Source: Jiangella sp. DSM 45060
Lineage (GTDB): Bacteria > Actinomycetota > Actinomycetes > Jiangellales > Jiangellaceae
Direction: 5' to 3'
Assembly: GCF_900105175.1 (NCBI RefSeq)
Contig: NZ_LT629771.1
Coordinates: 6,282,622-6,346,621, forward strand
Length of the DNA stretch: 64,000 nucleotides
This document shows, in pieces, positions 16,378-26,581 of the stretch. The notes below the pieces were generated by a model that was not told where the DNA came from, did not search any database, and saw only the letters and a list, made by a program, of their open reading frames with translations. Both the position numbers and the translations under genes were made by a program. Position 1 is the stretch's first letter. Each line of letters starts with the position of its first letter.

Positions 16378-17224
16378 GCATCTGCACACGCTGCTGGGCA
16401 CCGCCGTCGAATCGTTCACCCCGGTCGGCGGCGGTTCCATCTGCGAAGCCCGGCGGGCCCGGCTCGGCGACGGCCGCACGGTCTTCGTCAAGACCCGAGC
16501 CGGCGCGCCACCGGGGTTCTTCCCGGCCGAGGCGCGCGGGCTGACGCGGCTGGCGGCGGCCCAGGGCGGCGTCCCCGTCCCGCGGGTGCTCGCCCACGAC
16601 GAGCACTGCCTCGTCCTCGAATGGGTCACGACGGGCGTCCCGTCGGCGGCGGCCGCGGAACGGTTCGGCCGTGCGCTTGCCGCCACGCACCGGCACGGCG
16701 CCGACGTGTTCGGCTCGGCCGACGGCCCCGGCTGGATCGGCAGCCTCGACCTCCCGCACGGGCCTTGGAAGCGCTGGCCGGACCTGTGGGCGTACGGACG
16801 GCTGGAGCCGTACCTGCGCACGGCCCGCAAGGCCGGCGCCGTCGATCGGCGCACCGTCGCCGACGTCGAGAAGGTCATCGCCGATCTCCCCCGGCTGGCC
16901 GGACCGGACGAGCCGCCGGCGCTGGTTCACGGCGACCTCTGGGCCGGCAACGTGCTGTGGACCGAGACCGGCGCGTACCTCGTCGACCCCGCCGCGCACG
17001 GCGGTCATCGCGAGACCGACCTCGCCATGCTGACGCTGTTCGGCCTGCCGCACCTCGACCGTGTGCTCGCCGCCTACGACGAGGCCTGGCCGCTGGCCGC
17101 GGGCTGGCGCGACCGGCTGCCGCTGCACCAGCTGCACCCCGTGCTCGTGCACGCCGTGCTGTTCGGCGGGTCCTACGGCGCCCAGGCCGGCCGGCTGGCC
17201 CGGCAGGCGCTGCGGGCCGGCTGA
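16355..17224 (+). CDS. Fructosamine/ketosamine-3-kinase family protein
   Basis: 289 residues of the FN3K family, related to aminoglycoside phosphotransferases. Visible are the Lys of VFVKTRAGAPPGFFPAE, the catalytic loop LVHGDLWAGNVLW, and the metal-binding AYLVDPAAHGGHRETDLAM. These kinases phosphorylate sugars attached to protein lysines, making the adduct unstable and repairing glycation. The start GTG lies inside the phosphatase gene, indicating translational coupling. Together the two could remove ribulosamine-5-phosphate adducts. Confidence 0.88.
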   Translation: MVSPVDSEHLHTLLGTAVESFTPVGGGSICEARRARLGDGRTVFVKTRAGAPPGFFPAEARGLTRLAAAQGGVPVPRVLAHDEHCLVLEWVTTGVPSAAAAERFGRALAATHRHGADVFGSADGPGWIGSLDLPHGPWKRWPDLWAYGRLEPYLRTARKAGAVDRRTVADVEKVIADLPRLAGPDEPPALVHGDLWAGNVLWTETGAYLVDPAAHGGHRETDLAMLTLFGLPHLDRVLAAYDEAWPLAAGWRDRLPLHQLHPVLVHAVLFGGSYGAQAGRLARQALRAG

Positions 17225-17346
17225 TCCGGGTTCGCCGGGCTTGCCCCTCCTCCTCTGGTCGGACACGCACGTTCCGCAGCGCGAATGAGCTGGCAGCGGC
17301 CGACGACCCGGTAGGTTCGCAGCGACCGACCAACGATCGGGAGATC

Positions 17347-18435
17347 ATGATCACGGCCCAGGGGTTGTACAAACGTTACGGCGCGAAGACCGCCGTCGAT
17401 CATCTGTCGTTCGAGGTGCGGCCCGGCATGGTGACGGGCTTCCTCGGACCCAACGGCGCGGGCAAGTCCACCACCATGCGCCTCATGCTCGACCTCGACA
17501 ACGGCGGCGGCGAGACGCTGTTCGACGGGCGGAAGTTCGGCACCATCGCGCACCCGATGCGCGAGATCGGCGCCGTGCTCGAGTCCAAGGCGTTCCACCC
17601 GACCCGCACCGCCCGCAACCACCTGCGCATGCTGGCGGCGGGCAGCGGCATCGCGTTCCACCGGGTCGACGAAGTGCTCGAGTTCGTCGGCCTCACCGAG
17701 GTGAAGAACAAGAAGCCGAAGAACTTCTCCCTCGGCATGGCGCAGCGGCTGGGCCTGGCGCAGGCGCTGCTCGGCGACCCCCAGACGCTCATCCTCGACG
17801 AGCCCGCCAACGGCCTCGACCCCAGCGGCATCCACTGGCTGCGCACCGTGCTCAAGTCGCTGGCCGACCAGGGCCGGACCATCTTCGTCTCCAGCCACCT
17901 GCTGTCCGAGATGGCGCTGATGGCCGACCAGCTGGTCGTCATCGGCCGCGGGAAGATGATCTACAACGGCGACGTCGACGGCTTCGTCCGCGACTTCACC
18001 CAGTCCAGCGTGCTGGTGCGCAGCCCGCAGGCGGCCCAGCTCGCCGATCTCCTCCGCCGCGTCGACGGCGTCACCGTCGACGACGTGCCCGCGACCGCCC
18101 GGCCGGCGAGCGACGACCCTGCCGGGGTGGCGGCGGCCGCCGCCGCGGGGCCGGCGCCCTCGCCGGCGCTGCGGGTGTCGGGCATCGAGACCGCCGCCGT
18201 GGGCGAGCTGGCCTTCCAGAACACCATCCTGCTGCACGAGCTGACGACCCAGACGGCGTCGCTCGAGACCGCGTTCATCACCGCCACCGGCGCGTCCGAG
18301 GAGTACGTCGCACACGACCTCGGGCCGGCAGGTAGCGCGCCCGGCGCCGCGGAGGTCCCCGCGGCCGGCCCGCCCGCCGCGCCACCCGTCCCGCCGTCCC
18401 AGCCAGGCGACACCACCTCCGGAGGTGCCGCATGA
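17347..18435 (+). CDS. ABC transporter ATP-binding protein with Pro/Ala-rich C-terminal extension
   Basis: 362 residues. The nucleotide-binding domain covers about 1-225: Walker A GPNGAGKSTT, signature NFSLGMAQRLG, Walker B LILDEPANGLDPSG and switch His in FVSSHLL. Residues about 225-305 form a small regulatory domain, and the last 55 or so residues are rich in Pro and Ala with a PPAAPPVPPSQPGD tail. This architecture is common in actinobacterial ABC-2 exporters of unknown substrate. The ATG at 17347 follows a GGGAG site; the stop overlaps the permease ATG. Confidence 0.9.
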   Translation: MITAQGLYKRYGAKTAVDHLSFEVRPGMVTGFLGPNGAGKSTTMRLMLDLDNGGGETLFDGRKFGTIAHPMREIGAVLESKAFHPTRTARNHLRMLAAGSGIAFHRVDEVLEFVGLTEVKNKKPKNFSLGMAQRLGLAQALLGDPQTLILDEPANGLDPSGIHWLRTVLKSLADQGRTIFVSSHLLSEMALMADQLVVIGRGKMIYNGDVDGFVRDFTQSSVLVRSPQAAQLADLLRRVDGVTVDDVPATARPASDDPAGVAAAAAAGPAPSPALRVSGIETAAVGELAFQNTILLHELTTQTASLETAFITATGASEEYVAHDLGPAGSAPGAAEVPAAGPPAAPPVPPSQPGDTTSGGAA

Positions 18436-19208
18436 GCAGCGCCCTGCGCTTCGAGTGGGTGCGGCTTCGCACCCTGCGCTCGACCTACTGGCTGAGCGGC
18501 ATCGGCGTCCTCATCACCGCCGGCGTGGCGTTCATCATCGCCTACGCCACCCGCAACGACCCGCTCGACGACGACATCACCGCCCAGGTGCTCACCGGCG
18601 GCGCCGAGTTCGCCACCTTCATCCCGGTGTTCATGTCGATCATCGGGGTCTTCTCCACCGGCCACGAGTACCGCCACGGCACCATCCAGCCGACGCTCAC
18701 GGCCATCCCGCAACGGTCCCGGCTGCTGCTGGCGAAGATCATCATGGTCAGCATCTGGTCGGCGGTGGTGGTCGCGGTGTCGCTGGTCGTCAACCTCGGC
18801 CTCGGGCTGATCTTCTGGGGCGAGCTGCCGTCCTTCGGCAGCCCGATCGACCAGGTCATCCCCGGCTACTTCGTGCTGGTCATCCTCTACGCCATCTGCG
18901 GTCTGGCGCTGGCCCAGCTGTTCCGCGGCGTGCCCAGCGCCATCGTGGTGCTGCTGGTGACGCCGCTGCTGGTCGAGGGCCTGATCTCCGGGCTGTCGCT
19001 GGTGCCGGCGCTGGACTGGCTGCAGCCGGCGCTGAAGTTCCTGCCGTTCTCGGCCGGGGCCCGGCTGCTGGCCACCAGCCCGTACGAGGCCAACGGCGGA
19101 CCGGAGTTCGACTACCTGAGCCGCTGGGAGTCCGGCGGGGTGTTCGCGGCGTTCGTCGCGATCATCCTGGCCATCGCCTGGTACCTGTTCAAGAAGCGCG
19201 ACGCGTGA
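18432..19208 (+). CDS. ABC-2 type permease
   Basis: 258 residues with six predicted membrane helices and the ABC-2 hallmark FSTGHEYRHGTIQPTLTAIPQRSR in the first cytoplasmic loop. It overlaps the ATPase gene by ATGA, so the two form one exporter. Substrate unknown; relatives act on antibiotics, lipids or sodium. Confidence 0.88.
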   Translation: MSSALRFEWVRLRTLRSTYWLSGIGVLITAGVAFIIAYATRNDPLDDDITAQVLTGGAEFATFIPVFMSIIGVFSTGHEYRHGTIQPTLTAIPQRSRLLLAKIIMVSIWSAVVVAVSLVVNLGLGLIFWGELPSFGSPIDQVIPGYFVLVILYAICGLALAQLFRGVPSAIVVLLVTPLLVEGLISGLSLVPALDWLQPALKFLPFSAGARLLATSPYEANGGPEFDYLSRWESGGVFAAFVAIILAIAWYLFKKRDA

Positions 19209-19226
19209 CGGCCGGCTGCGCCCGGA

Positions 19227-19886
19227 TCAGGACGCGGTGAAGTCGGCGGAGATCCTCGCCGACACCTCGATCCGTTCCGGGCGCAGCGACACCGTGGGAC
19301 CGCCGTGGTCGGCCGACGCGCGGTGGCCGAACTGCACCACACTGGCACCCTCCAGACCCAGCTGATCGTGCGGCCGGAGGCCGGGCTCGTACACGGCGTC
19401 GACACTGGACACGTCCAGGCCGAGCGCGGCGGCGTAGGTGGCCGCCCGCTCCTGCGCGTCGCGCACGGCCTCGGCCCGCACCTCGCGCTCGATCTCGCGG
19501 CGGTGGTCGTCGGTCAGCTCCCAGTCGACGCCGTCGACCACCACGCCGTCGACGGCGCCGGCGTCGGTGACCCAGGTCGACAGCGCGGCGAAGTCGGAGA
19601 ACCGGACCGCCACCCCGGCGGCGGCCACCTGGAACGTCTCGGCGACGTCGGAGTCGCGGCGGTAGCGCTGCACCGTCGACACGTACACCTGGTCGGCCGA
19701 CCACCGCGTGGCCGCGCCCGCCGTGACGTACCGCTCGGCGTCGGCGGCCAGCCGCGCGTGCAGGTCGGCGACGAACGGGACGACGTCGGCCGAGCGGCGC
19801 GCCTCACGGGTGGCGCGCAGGCGGACGGTGCCGCGCTCGGCCGGCACCAGGCGGTGCGCCGTGCCGGCGACGGTGATGGTGACCAT
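19227..19886 (-). CDS. SIMPL-domain protein (DUF541)
   Basis: 219 residues. The SIMPL/DUF541 pattern is present: an N-terminal beta strand (TITVAGTAHRLVPAERGTVRL), the helix-strand SADVVPFVADLHARL, and a C-terminal QERAATYAAALGLDVSSVDAVYEP. Unlike many family members it has no signal peptide, so it is probably cytoplasmic. Function is poorly known. Its ATG lies one base after the stop of the VOC gene (TGAGATG), so the two are co-translated. Confidence 0.75.
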   Translation of the reverse strand: MVTITVAGTAHRLVPAERGTVRLRATREARRSADVVPFVADLHARLAADAERYVTAGAATRWSADQVYVSTVQRYRRDSDVAETFQVAAAGVAVRFSDFAALSTWVTDAGAVDGVVVDGVDWELTDDHRREIEREVRAEAVRDAQERAATYAAALGLDVSSVDAVYEPGLRPHDQLGLEGASVVQFGHRASADHGGPTVSLRPERIEVSARISADFTAS

Positions 19887-19887
19887 C

Positions 19888-20523
19888 TCAGACCGTGACC
19901 TCTCCGTGTGCGGTGCGGAACCGCACCGAGCGCACGCCCGGGCCGCCGTTCGACGGCAGCCAGCGCACGTCGACGTCGTCGAGCGGGTGGTCCTCGGGCT
20001 CGCCCAGCCATGCCGTGACGAAGTGCGGGTCGCCGGCGATGTCGAGGCTGAGCAGCTCGACGTCGTGGCCGCCCTTCGACGGGTGCTCGGCGGCGTCGGA
20101 CTCCCAGTGCACGAAGAACGGCAGCTGCGGGTCGTTCATCAGGCCCATGACGCCGATCTGGCGCCAAACGAGGTCGTAGCCGTCGGGGCGCACCCGGTGG
20201 CCGTCGACGGCGGGCCGGCCCAGCCGCTCCTCGATCGGCGCGAGGTCGTCGACCGCGACGACCCAGCCGAGCCAGCCGCCGCCGGCCTCGGACCGCGCCT
20301 TGACCGCCTGGCCGAACGGCACCTTGTCGACGACGGGGTGGTCGAGCGCCGCCACCACCTCGAGATAGTGCCCGCCGGCCAGCGGCAACACCCGGTTGCG
20401 GGTGCCGAAGCGCGGATGCAGGCCGCCGTCGACGAGGTCGACGCCCAGCTCACCGGCCAGCCGCTGCGCGGTGGCGTCGAGTCCGTCAGGTCCGGCCGCG
20501 TACGAGACGTGATCGAGGCGCAT
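19888..20523 (-). CDS. VOC-superfamily (glyoxalase-like) protein
   Basis: 211 residues, beginning with MRLDHVSYAAGPDGLDATAQRL, the usual first strand and helix of the Glyoxalase_3-like group, and containing GTRNRVLPLAGGHYLEVVA. Such proteins bind a metal and act in lyase, isomerase or resistance reactions; the substrate cannot be named. The start is the ATG at 20523, where homology begins; the upstream open frame is intergenic. It heads a two-gene operon with the SIMPL gene. Confidence 0.78.
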   Translation of the reverse strand: MRLDHVSYAAGPDGLDATAQRLAGELGVDLVDGGLHPRFGTRNRVLPLAGGHYLEVVAALDHPVVDKVPFGQAVKARSEAGGGWLGWVVAVDDLAPIEERLGRPAVDGHRVRPDGYDLVWRQIGVMGLMNDPQLPFFVHWESDAAEHPSKGGHDVELLSLDIAGDPHFVTAWLGEPEDHPLDDVDVRWLPSNGGPGVRSVRFRTAHGEVTV

Positions 20524-20715
20524 CCGTGCATCGTGGCAGTCACCGGACCGGTTTGGCGAGCCGACGCCCTCCGGGCGGCCCGCCGGGTGCGTTAACGTTG
20601 CAGATCGGTGATCATTGCGAATCGGGGAAGATCGGTACGAAGGGTCGCCGGCACGAGTAGACATGATCATGCAGCATCTGTGGCATCGATCCAGCGCACC
20701 TGGAGGCGACTGCGC

Positions 20716-20991
20716 GTGAGCATCGAGATCACCAGGACCGCCCGCAGCTACGCCGCCTACCTGGACGGACTCCGGGTCGGCGAACTCACCTACACCCGCC
20801 GCGACGACGAGATCGTGGCGTTGCACACCGTGGTCGAGGAGGCCGCCGAGGGCAAGGGCGTCGGCGGCGCGCTGGCCCGGGCCCTGCTCGACGACGCCCG
20901 GGAGGGCGACCTAAAGGTCGTGCCGCAATGCCCGTTCGTGGCCGGCTACCTCGACAAGCATCCCGAGTACGCCGACCTGCGAGCCGGTTAG
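20716..20991 (+). CDS. Small GNAT-like N-acetyltransferase (YjdJ type)
   Basis: 91 residues of the short GNAT subgroup: [16 protein letters not shown], then [29 protein letters not shown] (the acetyl-CoA pyrophosphate loop), then [21 protein letters not shown] at the C-terminus. Natural substrates are unknown for most members. The GTG at 20716 follows GGAGG by 9 nt. Its stop overlaps the convergent thiE stop. Confidence 0.82.
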   Translation: MSIEITRTARSYAAYLDGLRVGELTYTRRDDEIVALHTVVEEAAEGKGVGGALARALLDDAREGDLKVVPQCPFVAGYLDKHPEYADLRAG

Positions 20992-21629
20992 CCGAGCGCC
21001 GCTCGCAACCGCCGGGCGGCGGCCTCCGGGTCGTCCGCGGCGGTGATGGCGCGGACGACCACCACCCGGCGGGCGCCCGCGTCGACCACCTCGGCGACAC
21101 TGCGCTCGTCGATGCCGCCGATGGCGAACCACGGCGTGGCCGGCGCCGTGGCGGCCACGGCTCGGACGGTCTCGACGCCGACGGCCGGGCGGCCCTGCTT
21201 GGTGGGCGTCGGCCAGACCGGGCCGACGCAGAAGTAGTCGACGTCGGGGTCGGCCTCGGCCACCGCCGCCTGCTCGGCGGAGTGCGTCGACCGGCCCAGC
21301 AGCACGTCCGGCCCGAGCAGCCGCCGGCTCGCCGCGACCGGGAGGTCCTCCTGGCCGGTGTGCAGGATCGCCGCCCCGGCCAGCTCGGCGAGGTCGGCGC
21401 GGTCGTTGACGGCGACCAGCGCGCCGTGCTCGGCCGCGACGCGCGCCACCAGCGGCTGCAGCTCCAGCTCGGCGCGCGCGTCGAGCGACTTGTCGCGCAG
21501 CTGGATGACGTCGACGCCGCCCGACAGCGCCGCGTGCAGGAACGATTCGAGGTCGCCGCGGTCGCGCCGGGCATCGGTGCACAGGTAGAGCCGGGCGTCG
21601 GCCAGCCGCTGTCTCGGGTCGGGGGTCAC
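20988..21629 (-). CDS. thiE: Thiamine-phosphate synthase
   Basis: 213 residues. It joins hydroxymethylpyrimidine diphosphate and thiazole phosphate to give thiamine phosphate. Key segments: [34 protein letters not shown] with the phosphate-binding residues, [22 protein letters not shown], and [20 protein letters not shown], all as in ThiE. GTG start at 21629. It is divergent from the riboswitch-controlled thiOSG operon, with only 36 bp between its start and the aptamer, so its promoter must lie very close to or within that region. Confidence 0.93.
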   Translation of the reverse strand: MTPDPRQRLADARLYLCTDARRDRGDLESFLHAALSGGVDVIQLRDKSLDARAELELQPLVARVAAEHGALVAVNDRADLAELAGAAILHTGQEDLPVAASRRLLGPDVLLGRSTHSAEQAAVAEADPDVDYFCVGPVWPTPTKQGRPAVGVETVRAVAATAPATPWFAIGGIDERSVAEVVDAGARRVVVVRAITAADDPEAAARRLRAALG

Positions 21630-21665
21630 AGCCGGAGTCTGTCACGGGCGAGGTACGGTGAAAGA

Positions 21666-21747
21666 GCACGGGAGCCCTGACGGCAGGGCTGAGAGGGCCA
21701 GCGGGCCGACCGTCGAACCTGAACTGGGTCATGCCAGCGGAGGGAGC
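21666..21747 (+). ncRNA. TPP riboswitch upstream of thiOSG
   Basis: Contains the conserved CTGAGAGGG pyrimidine-sensor segment (21688-21696) and the ACCTGAACTGGGTCATGCC core followed by GGAGGGAGC. The 3' end includes GGAGGGAG, which is also the only good ribosome-binding site for the thiO GTG at 21751, so ligand binding would directly hide the translation start. Confidence 0.95.
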
Positions 21748-21750
21748 ATC

Positions 21751-22904
21751 GTGAGTGTCGACGTCGCCGTGGTCGGCTGCGGCATCATCGGCGCCGCCGT
21801 CGCGTGGCGGCTGTCGCGGCTCGGCCTGACGGTCGCGTGCCTCGACCCCGCGCCCGGCGACGGTGCCACCCACGCGGCCGCGGGCATGCTGGCCGACGTC
21901 ACCGAGGCCGACTTCGGCGAGGACCACCTGACGGCGCTGAACGTGGCGTCCGCGCGGGCGTGGCCGGAGTTCGCCGCCGAGCTGTCCGACGCCACCGGCG
22001 CCGATCTCGCGTTCCGGCGCACCGGCACGCTGACGGTCGCCTACGACTCCGGCGACCGGCAGCAGCTGCGCCGGCTGCTGACGCTGCGTCGTGGCCTCGG
22101 GCTGCCGGTCGAGGAGATCGCCGTCGACGACGCCCGGCGCATGGAGCCGCTGCTCGGACCGCGGCTGGCCGGCGCCACGTGGACGGCCGACGAGCACCAG
22201 GTCGACCCGCGCCGGGTGCACGCGGCGCTGCTGGCCGTCCTCGCCGACCGGGGCGTGGCGGTCGTCCGCCGCCGGGTCACCGAGCTGAGCCTGACGCCGT
22301 CGGGCGAGGTCGGCGGCGTGGTCGACGACCGCGGCACGCGGCACCGGGCCGGGTCCGTCGTGCTGGCGGCCGGCTGGGCCAGCCGTGAGCTGGCCCGCGC
22401 GCTGCCCGGCCTCGCCGGCGTGCCGACCCGCCCGGTCAAGGGGCAGATCCTGCGGCTCGACGCGTCGGGGCAGCCGGGGTTCACGCTCGGCCGGGTGGTC
22501 CGCGGCTTCGTGCAGGCGCGCGCCGTCTACCTGGTGCCGCGGCCCGGCGGCGAGGTCGTCGTCGGCGCCACCAGCGAGGAGCAGCCCGACGACCGCCAGG
22601 TCACCGCGGGCGGGACGTTCGCCGTCCTGCGCGACGCGCGGGCGCTGGTGCCCGGCATCGACGAGTTGCCGCTGACGGAGCTGACCGCGCGGGCCCGTCC
22701 GGGCAGCCCCGACAACCTCCCGCTGATCGGCGATTCCGGCATACCGGGCCTGCTGCTGGCGACCGGCCACTACCGCAACGGCATCCTGCTCGCGCCGCTC
22801 ACCGCGTCGGCGCTCGCGGCTCGATACGGTGCGGGAACGGTGCCCGAGTGGGCCGCGGCGGCGGATCCGCGCCGGTTCGCCGCGACTGTGACGGGAGGAC
22901 CCAC

Positions 22905-22908
<4 letters not shown>
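21751..22908 (+). CDS. thiO: Glycine oxidase, thiazole branch of thiamine synthesis
   Basis: 385-residue FAD-dependent amine oxidase. An N-terminal Rossmann motif (VAVVGCGIIGAAVAWRLSRLG), THAAAGMLADVTE and the C-terminal GHYRNGILLAPLTA are typical of ThiO. It oxidises glycine to the dehydroglycine needed by ThiG. The GTG at 21751 follows the riboswitch directly; the longer open frame runs back through the aptamer and is not coding. The stop overlaps the thiS ATG. Confidence 0.93.
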
Positions 22909-23916
<1,008 letters not shown>

Positions 23917-23977
23917 CCGTCCCGGGTGCCGGCGTCCGGCTGTCGCCGGTTGATCGTTCCTGGCACGATTCGTCCTC

Positions 23978-24568
23978 ATGGGTCTGATCGACGTCCTCCT
24001 GCTCGACCTCGACGGCGTGGTGCGCCACTACGATCCGGCGGCGACGGAGGCGATCGAGAAGAGATCCGGGCTGCCGCCGGGCAAGCTGTACGAGACGGCG
24101 TTCGAGCCGCGGCTGCTGCAGTCGGTCGTCACCGGCGGCATCACCCGCGCGCAGTGGGTCGACCGCGTCGCCGCCACCATCGGCCCGGTCGCCGCCACCG
24201 CGTGGTCGACGCAGCGCCCGTCCGTCGACCGTCAGGTGCTCGGCATCGTGCGCAAGCTGCGGGTCGCGGGCCTGCGGGTCTGCCTGCTCACCAACGGCAC
24301 CGACCGCGTCGGCGCCGAACTCGCCGAGCTGCGCATCGCCGACGACTTCGACCAGGTGTTCAACTCGGCCGAGATCGGCGTGGCCAAGCCGGACCTGCGG
24401 ATCTTCATGCACGTGCTGCGGGTGCTGGGCGTCGATCGGTCGTCCGTGTTGTTCCTCGACGACGCCGCGCCGAACGTGCGCGGCGCGGCGGCCGTGGGCA
24501 TGCGGGCCCACCTGTTCACGTCGGCGAGCGACCTCACCGACGCCTGCAAGACCTACCGGCTGCTCTGA
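23978..24568 (+). CDS. HAD-superfamily hydrolase
   Basis: 196 residues. Motif I is DLDGVVRHYD (nucleophile Asp), motif II VCLLTNGT, motif III the Lys of GVAKPDLRIF, and motif IV LFLDDAAPNV. It has an alpha-helical cap, as in haloacid dehalogenase/epoxide-hydrolase-like phosphatases. The substrate is unknown; it lies 61 bp after thiG, but the spacing does not prove co-transcription. The last 16 bp overlap the convergent SulP gene. Confidence 0.85.
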   Translation: MGLIDVLLLDLDGVVRHYDPAATEAIEKRSGLPPGKLYETAFEPRLLQSVVTGGITRAQWVDRVAATIGPVAATAWSTQRPSVDRQVLGIVRKLRVAGLRVCLLTNGTDRVGAELAELRIADDFDQVFNSAEIGVAKPDLRIFMHVLRVLGVDRSSVLFLDDAAPNVRGAAAVGMRAHLFTSASDLTDACKTYRLL

Positions 24569-26223
24569 CCCGCCGCGAGCAGGCCGTGCGCGTACCCGAT
24601 CGCCTCCGGCGTCGTCGCGAACACCCGGCCCTGGTCGCGTAGCCGGGAGATGACGCCCAGCCGGTCCAGCGGCCGGGCGTGGCCGCCGCGCAGGCCCGAC
24701 ACCAGCACGACGGCGTGCCGGCGCTCCAGCCGTTCGATCGCGTCCTTGAGCACCAGCGCGCCAGTGGCGTCGATCGTCGTCACCCGCGACATCCGCAGGA
24801 TCACCACCCGCACGTCGGCGACCTCGGACAGTTCCAGCAGGAAGCGGTGCGCGGCGGCGAAGAACAGCGGCCCGTCCAACCGGTACGCGACGACGTGCGA
24901 CATCAGCAGCGCCCGCTCCTCCTCACCGTGGTCGTCCGGGATGTCGTCGTGCAGCGGGACCTCGTCGAGGCGGACGTTGCGGGCGACGGCGCGCAGGGCG
25001 AGCGCGCCGGCCACGACCAGGCCGAGGATGACCGCCTGAACGAGGTCCAGCGCCAGCGTGGCGACCGCGGTCAGCACCAGCACGACGGCGTCGGCGCGGG
25101 TCGCGTGCAGCATCGCCCGCACCGAGCCGACCTCGACCATGCGCACCGCCGTCGCCAGCAGCACCCCGGCGAGGGCGGCCAGCGGGATCCGTCCGACCAC
25201 CGACGCGGCCACGAACACGACGAGTGCCAGCAGCACCGCGTGCGAGAGCGCCGCCAGCCGCGACGCCGCGCCGGAGCGCACGTTGACCGCCGTCCGGGCG
25301 ATGGCCGCCGTCGCCGGGACGCCGCCGAACAGCGGCGCCGCGACGTTGGCCAGGCCCTGGCCGAACAGCTCCTTGTCCGGGTCGTGCCGCTGGCCGACGC
25401 TCATGCCGTCGGCGACGGTGGCCGACAGCAGCGACTCCAGCGCGGCCAGCGCCGCCACCGCGACGGCCGGGGCGAGCAGGCCGGGCAGCATCGCGGGATC
25501 GGCGAAGCCCAGCGACGGCGCCGGCAGCCCGGACGGCAGCGCGCCGATGCGCGCGACGTCGAACGAGGCCAGTTCGGCGACCGCGGTGGCGGCCACGACG
25601 GCGAGCAGCGAGAACGGGACGGACGGCCGCCAGCGCGCGCCGGCCAGCATGAGCGCCGCGACGCCGAGGGCCAGGCCGGCGGCGACCCAGTCGGGCGCGG
25701 CGGCGAAGTCGCGCACCGCCTCGACGGCCACCAGGACGACGCGGTCGCCGTCCGGCACCGGCACCCCGAGCGCGGCCGGCACCTGCTGCAGCGCGATGAC
25801 CGCCGCGATGCCGATGGTGAACCCCTCGACCACCGGCGCCGGCACGTAGGCCATGTACCGTCCGGCCCGCGCGATGGCCAGCGCCACGAGCAGCAGCCCG
25901 GCCAGCAGGCCCACCATCAACACGCCGTCGGCGCCGTGCTGGTGCACGATCGGCACCAGCACCACCGTCATCGCGCCCGTCGGCCCGGAGACCTGCAGGT
26001 TCGAGCCGCCGCACAGCGCCGCGACCGCCCCGGCGACCACCGCCGTCGCGATGCCGGCGGCCGCGCCCAGCCCGGACGAGATGCCGAACCCGAGCGCGAG
26101 CGGCAGCGCCACGATCGCGACGGTGGCGCCGGCCAGCAGGTCGCGCCGGGGCTGACGGCGCATGCTGGTGAGGTCCGCGCGGGTGGGCAGGACCGACCGC
26201 AGCCGGGACCACGCCCGGCTCAT
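24553..26223 (-). CDS. SulP-family anion transporter with STAS domain
   Basis: 556 residues. Some 12-14 membrane helices cover about 25-420, starting with the SulP motif LLAGATVAIVALPLALGFGISSG. A C-terminal STAS domain follows at about 440-550 (DVRVVILRMSRVTTIDATGALVLKDAI). SulP proteins move sulfate, bicarbonate or dicarboxylates; bicarbonate is plausible but not shown. The ATG at 26223 overlaps the stop of the ArsR-type regulator gene, so both are one operon. Confidence 0.9.
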   Translation of the reverse strand: MSRAWSRLRSVLPTRADLTSMRRQPRRDLLAGATVAIVALPLALGFGISSGLGAAAGIATAVVAGAVAALCGGSNLQVSGPTGAMTVVLVPIVHQHGADGVLMVGLLAGLLLVALAIARAGRYMAYVPAPVVEGFTIGIAAVIALQQVPAALGVPVPDGDRVVLVAVEAVRDFAAAPDWVAAGLALGVAALMLAGARWRPSVPFSLLAVVAATAVAELASFDVARIGALPSGLPAPSLGFADPAMLPGLLAPAVAVAALAALESLLSATVADGMSVGQRHDPDKELFGQGLANVAAPLFGGVPATAAIARTAVNVRSGAASRLAALSHAVLLALVVFVAASVVGRIPLAALAGVLLATAVRMVEVGSVRAMLHATRADAVVLVLTAVATLALDLVQAVILGLVVAGALALRAVARNVRLDEVPLHDDIPDDHGEEERALLMSHVVAYRLDGPLFFAAAHRFLLELSEVADVRVVILRMSRVTTIDATGALVLKDAIERLERRHAVVLVSGLRGGHARPLDRLGVISRLRDQGRVFATTPEAIGYAHGLLAAGQSSR

Positions 26224-26573
26224 CGGGCGGCGGCGGCTTCCTCTTCCAGCTCCTGCAGGAGCTCGCGCTGCCCGGCCAGCAGCTCGGTGAGGATGCGGCG
26301 GGCCGCACGCAGCAGGTCGGCGACGTCCGGCCCGGCCATGGCGTACACGACGGTGGAGCCCTCGCGGGTGGACGTGACGATGCCCGAGCGGCGCAGCACC
26401 GCCAGCTGCTGCGACAGGTTCGACGGCTCGACGTCGAGCTCGTCGAGCAGCTCGCGCACCGGCACGGGGCCGTCCTGGAGCAGCTCGAGGACCCGGATGC
26501 GGACGGGGTGGCCGAGCATGCGGAAGAACTCCGCCTTGGCGTGGTGCAGCGGGACCGGCATGAAGTACATCAT
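26220..26573 (-). CDS. ArsR/SmtB-type winged-helix repressor
   Basis: 117 residues with an ArsR fold: HPVRIRVLELLQDGPVPVRELLDELDVEPSNLSQQLAVLRRSGIVTSTREG, split into helices and wing. It has no cysteine, so it cannot use the Cys-based metal or persulfide sensing of many family members; its ligand is unknown. I place the start at the ATG at 26573; a second ATG follows directly, and a TTG 24 bp upstream lies within the palindrome and is less likely. It probably represses its own operon with the SulP gene. Confidence 0.85.
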   Translation of the reverse strand: MMYFMPVPLHHAKAEFFRMLGHPVRIRVLELLQDGPVPVRELLDELDVEPSNLSQQLAVLRRSGIVTSTREGSTVVYAMAGPDVADLLRAARRILTELLAGQRELLQELEEEAAAAR

Positions 26574-26581
26574 CTGCGCAA

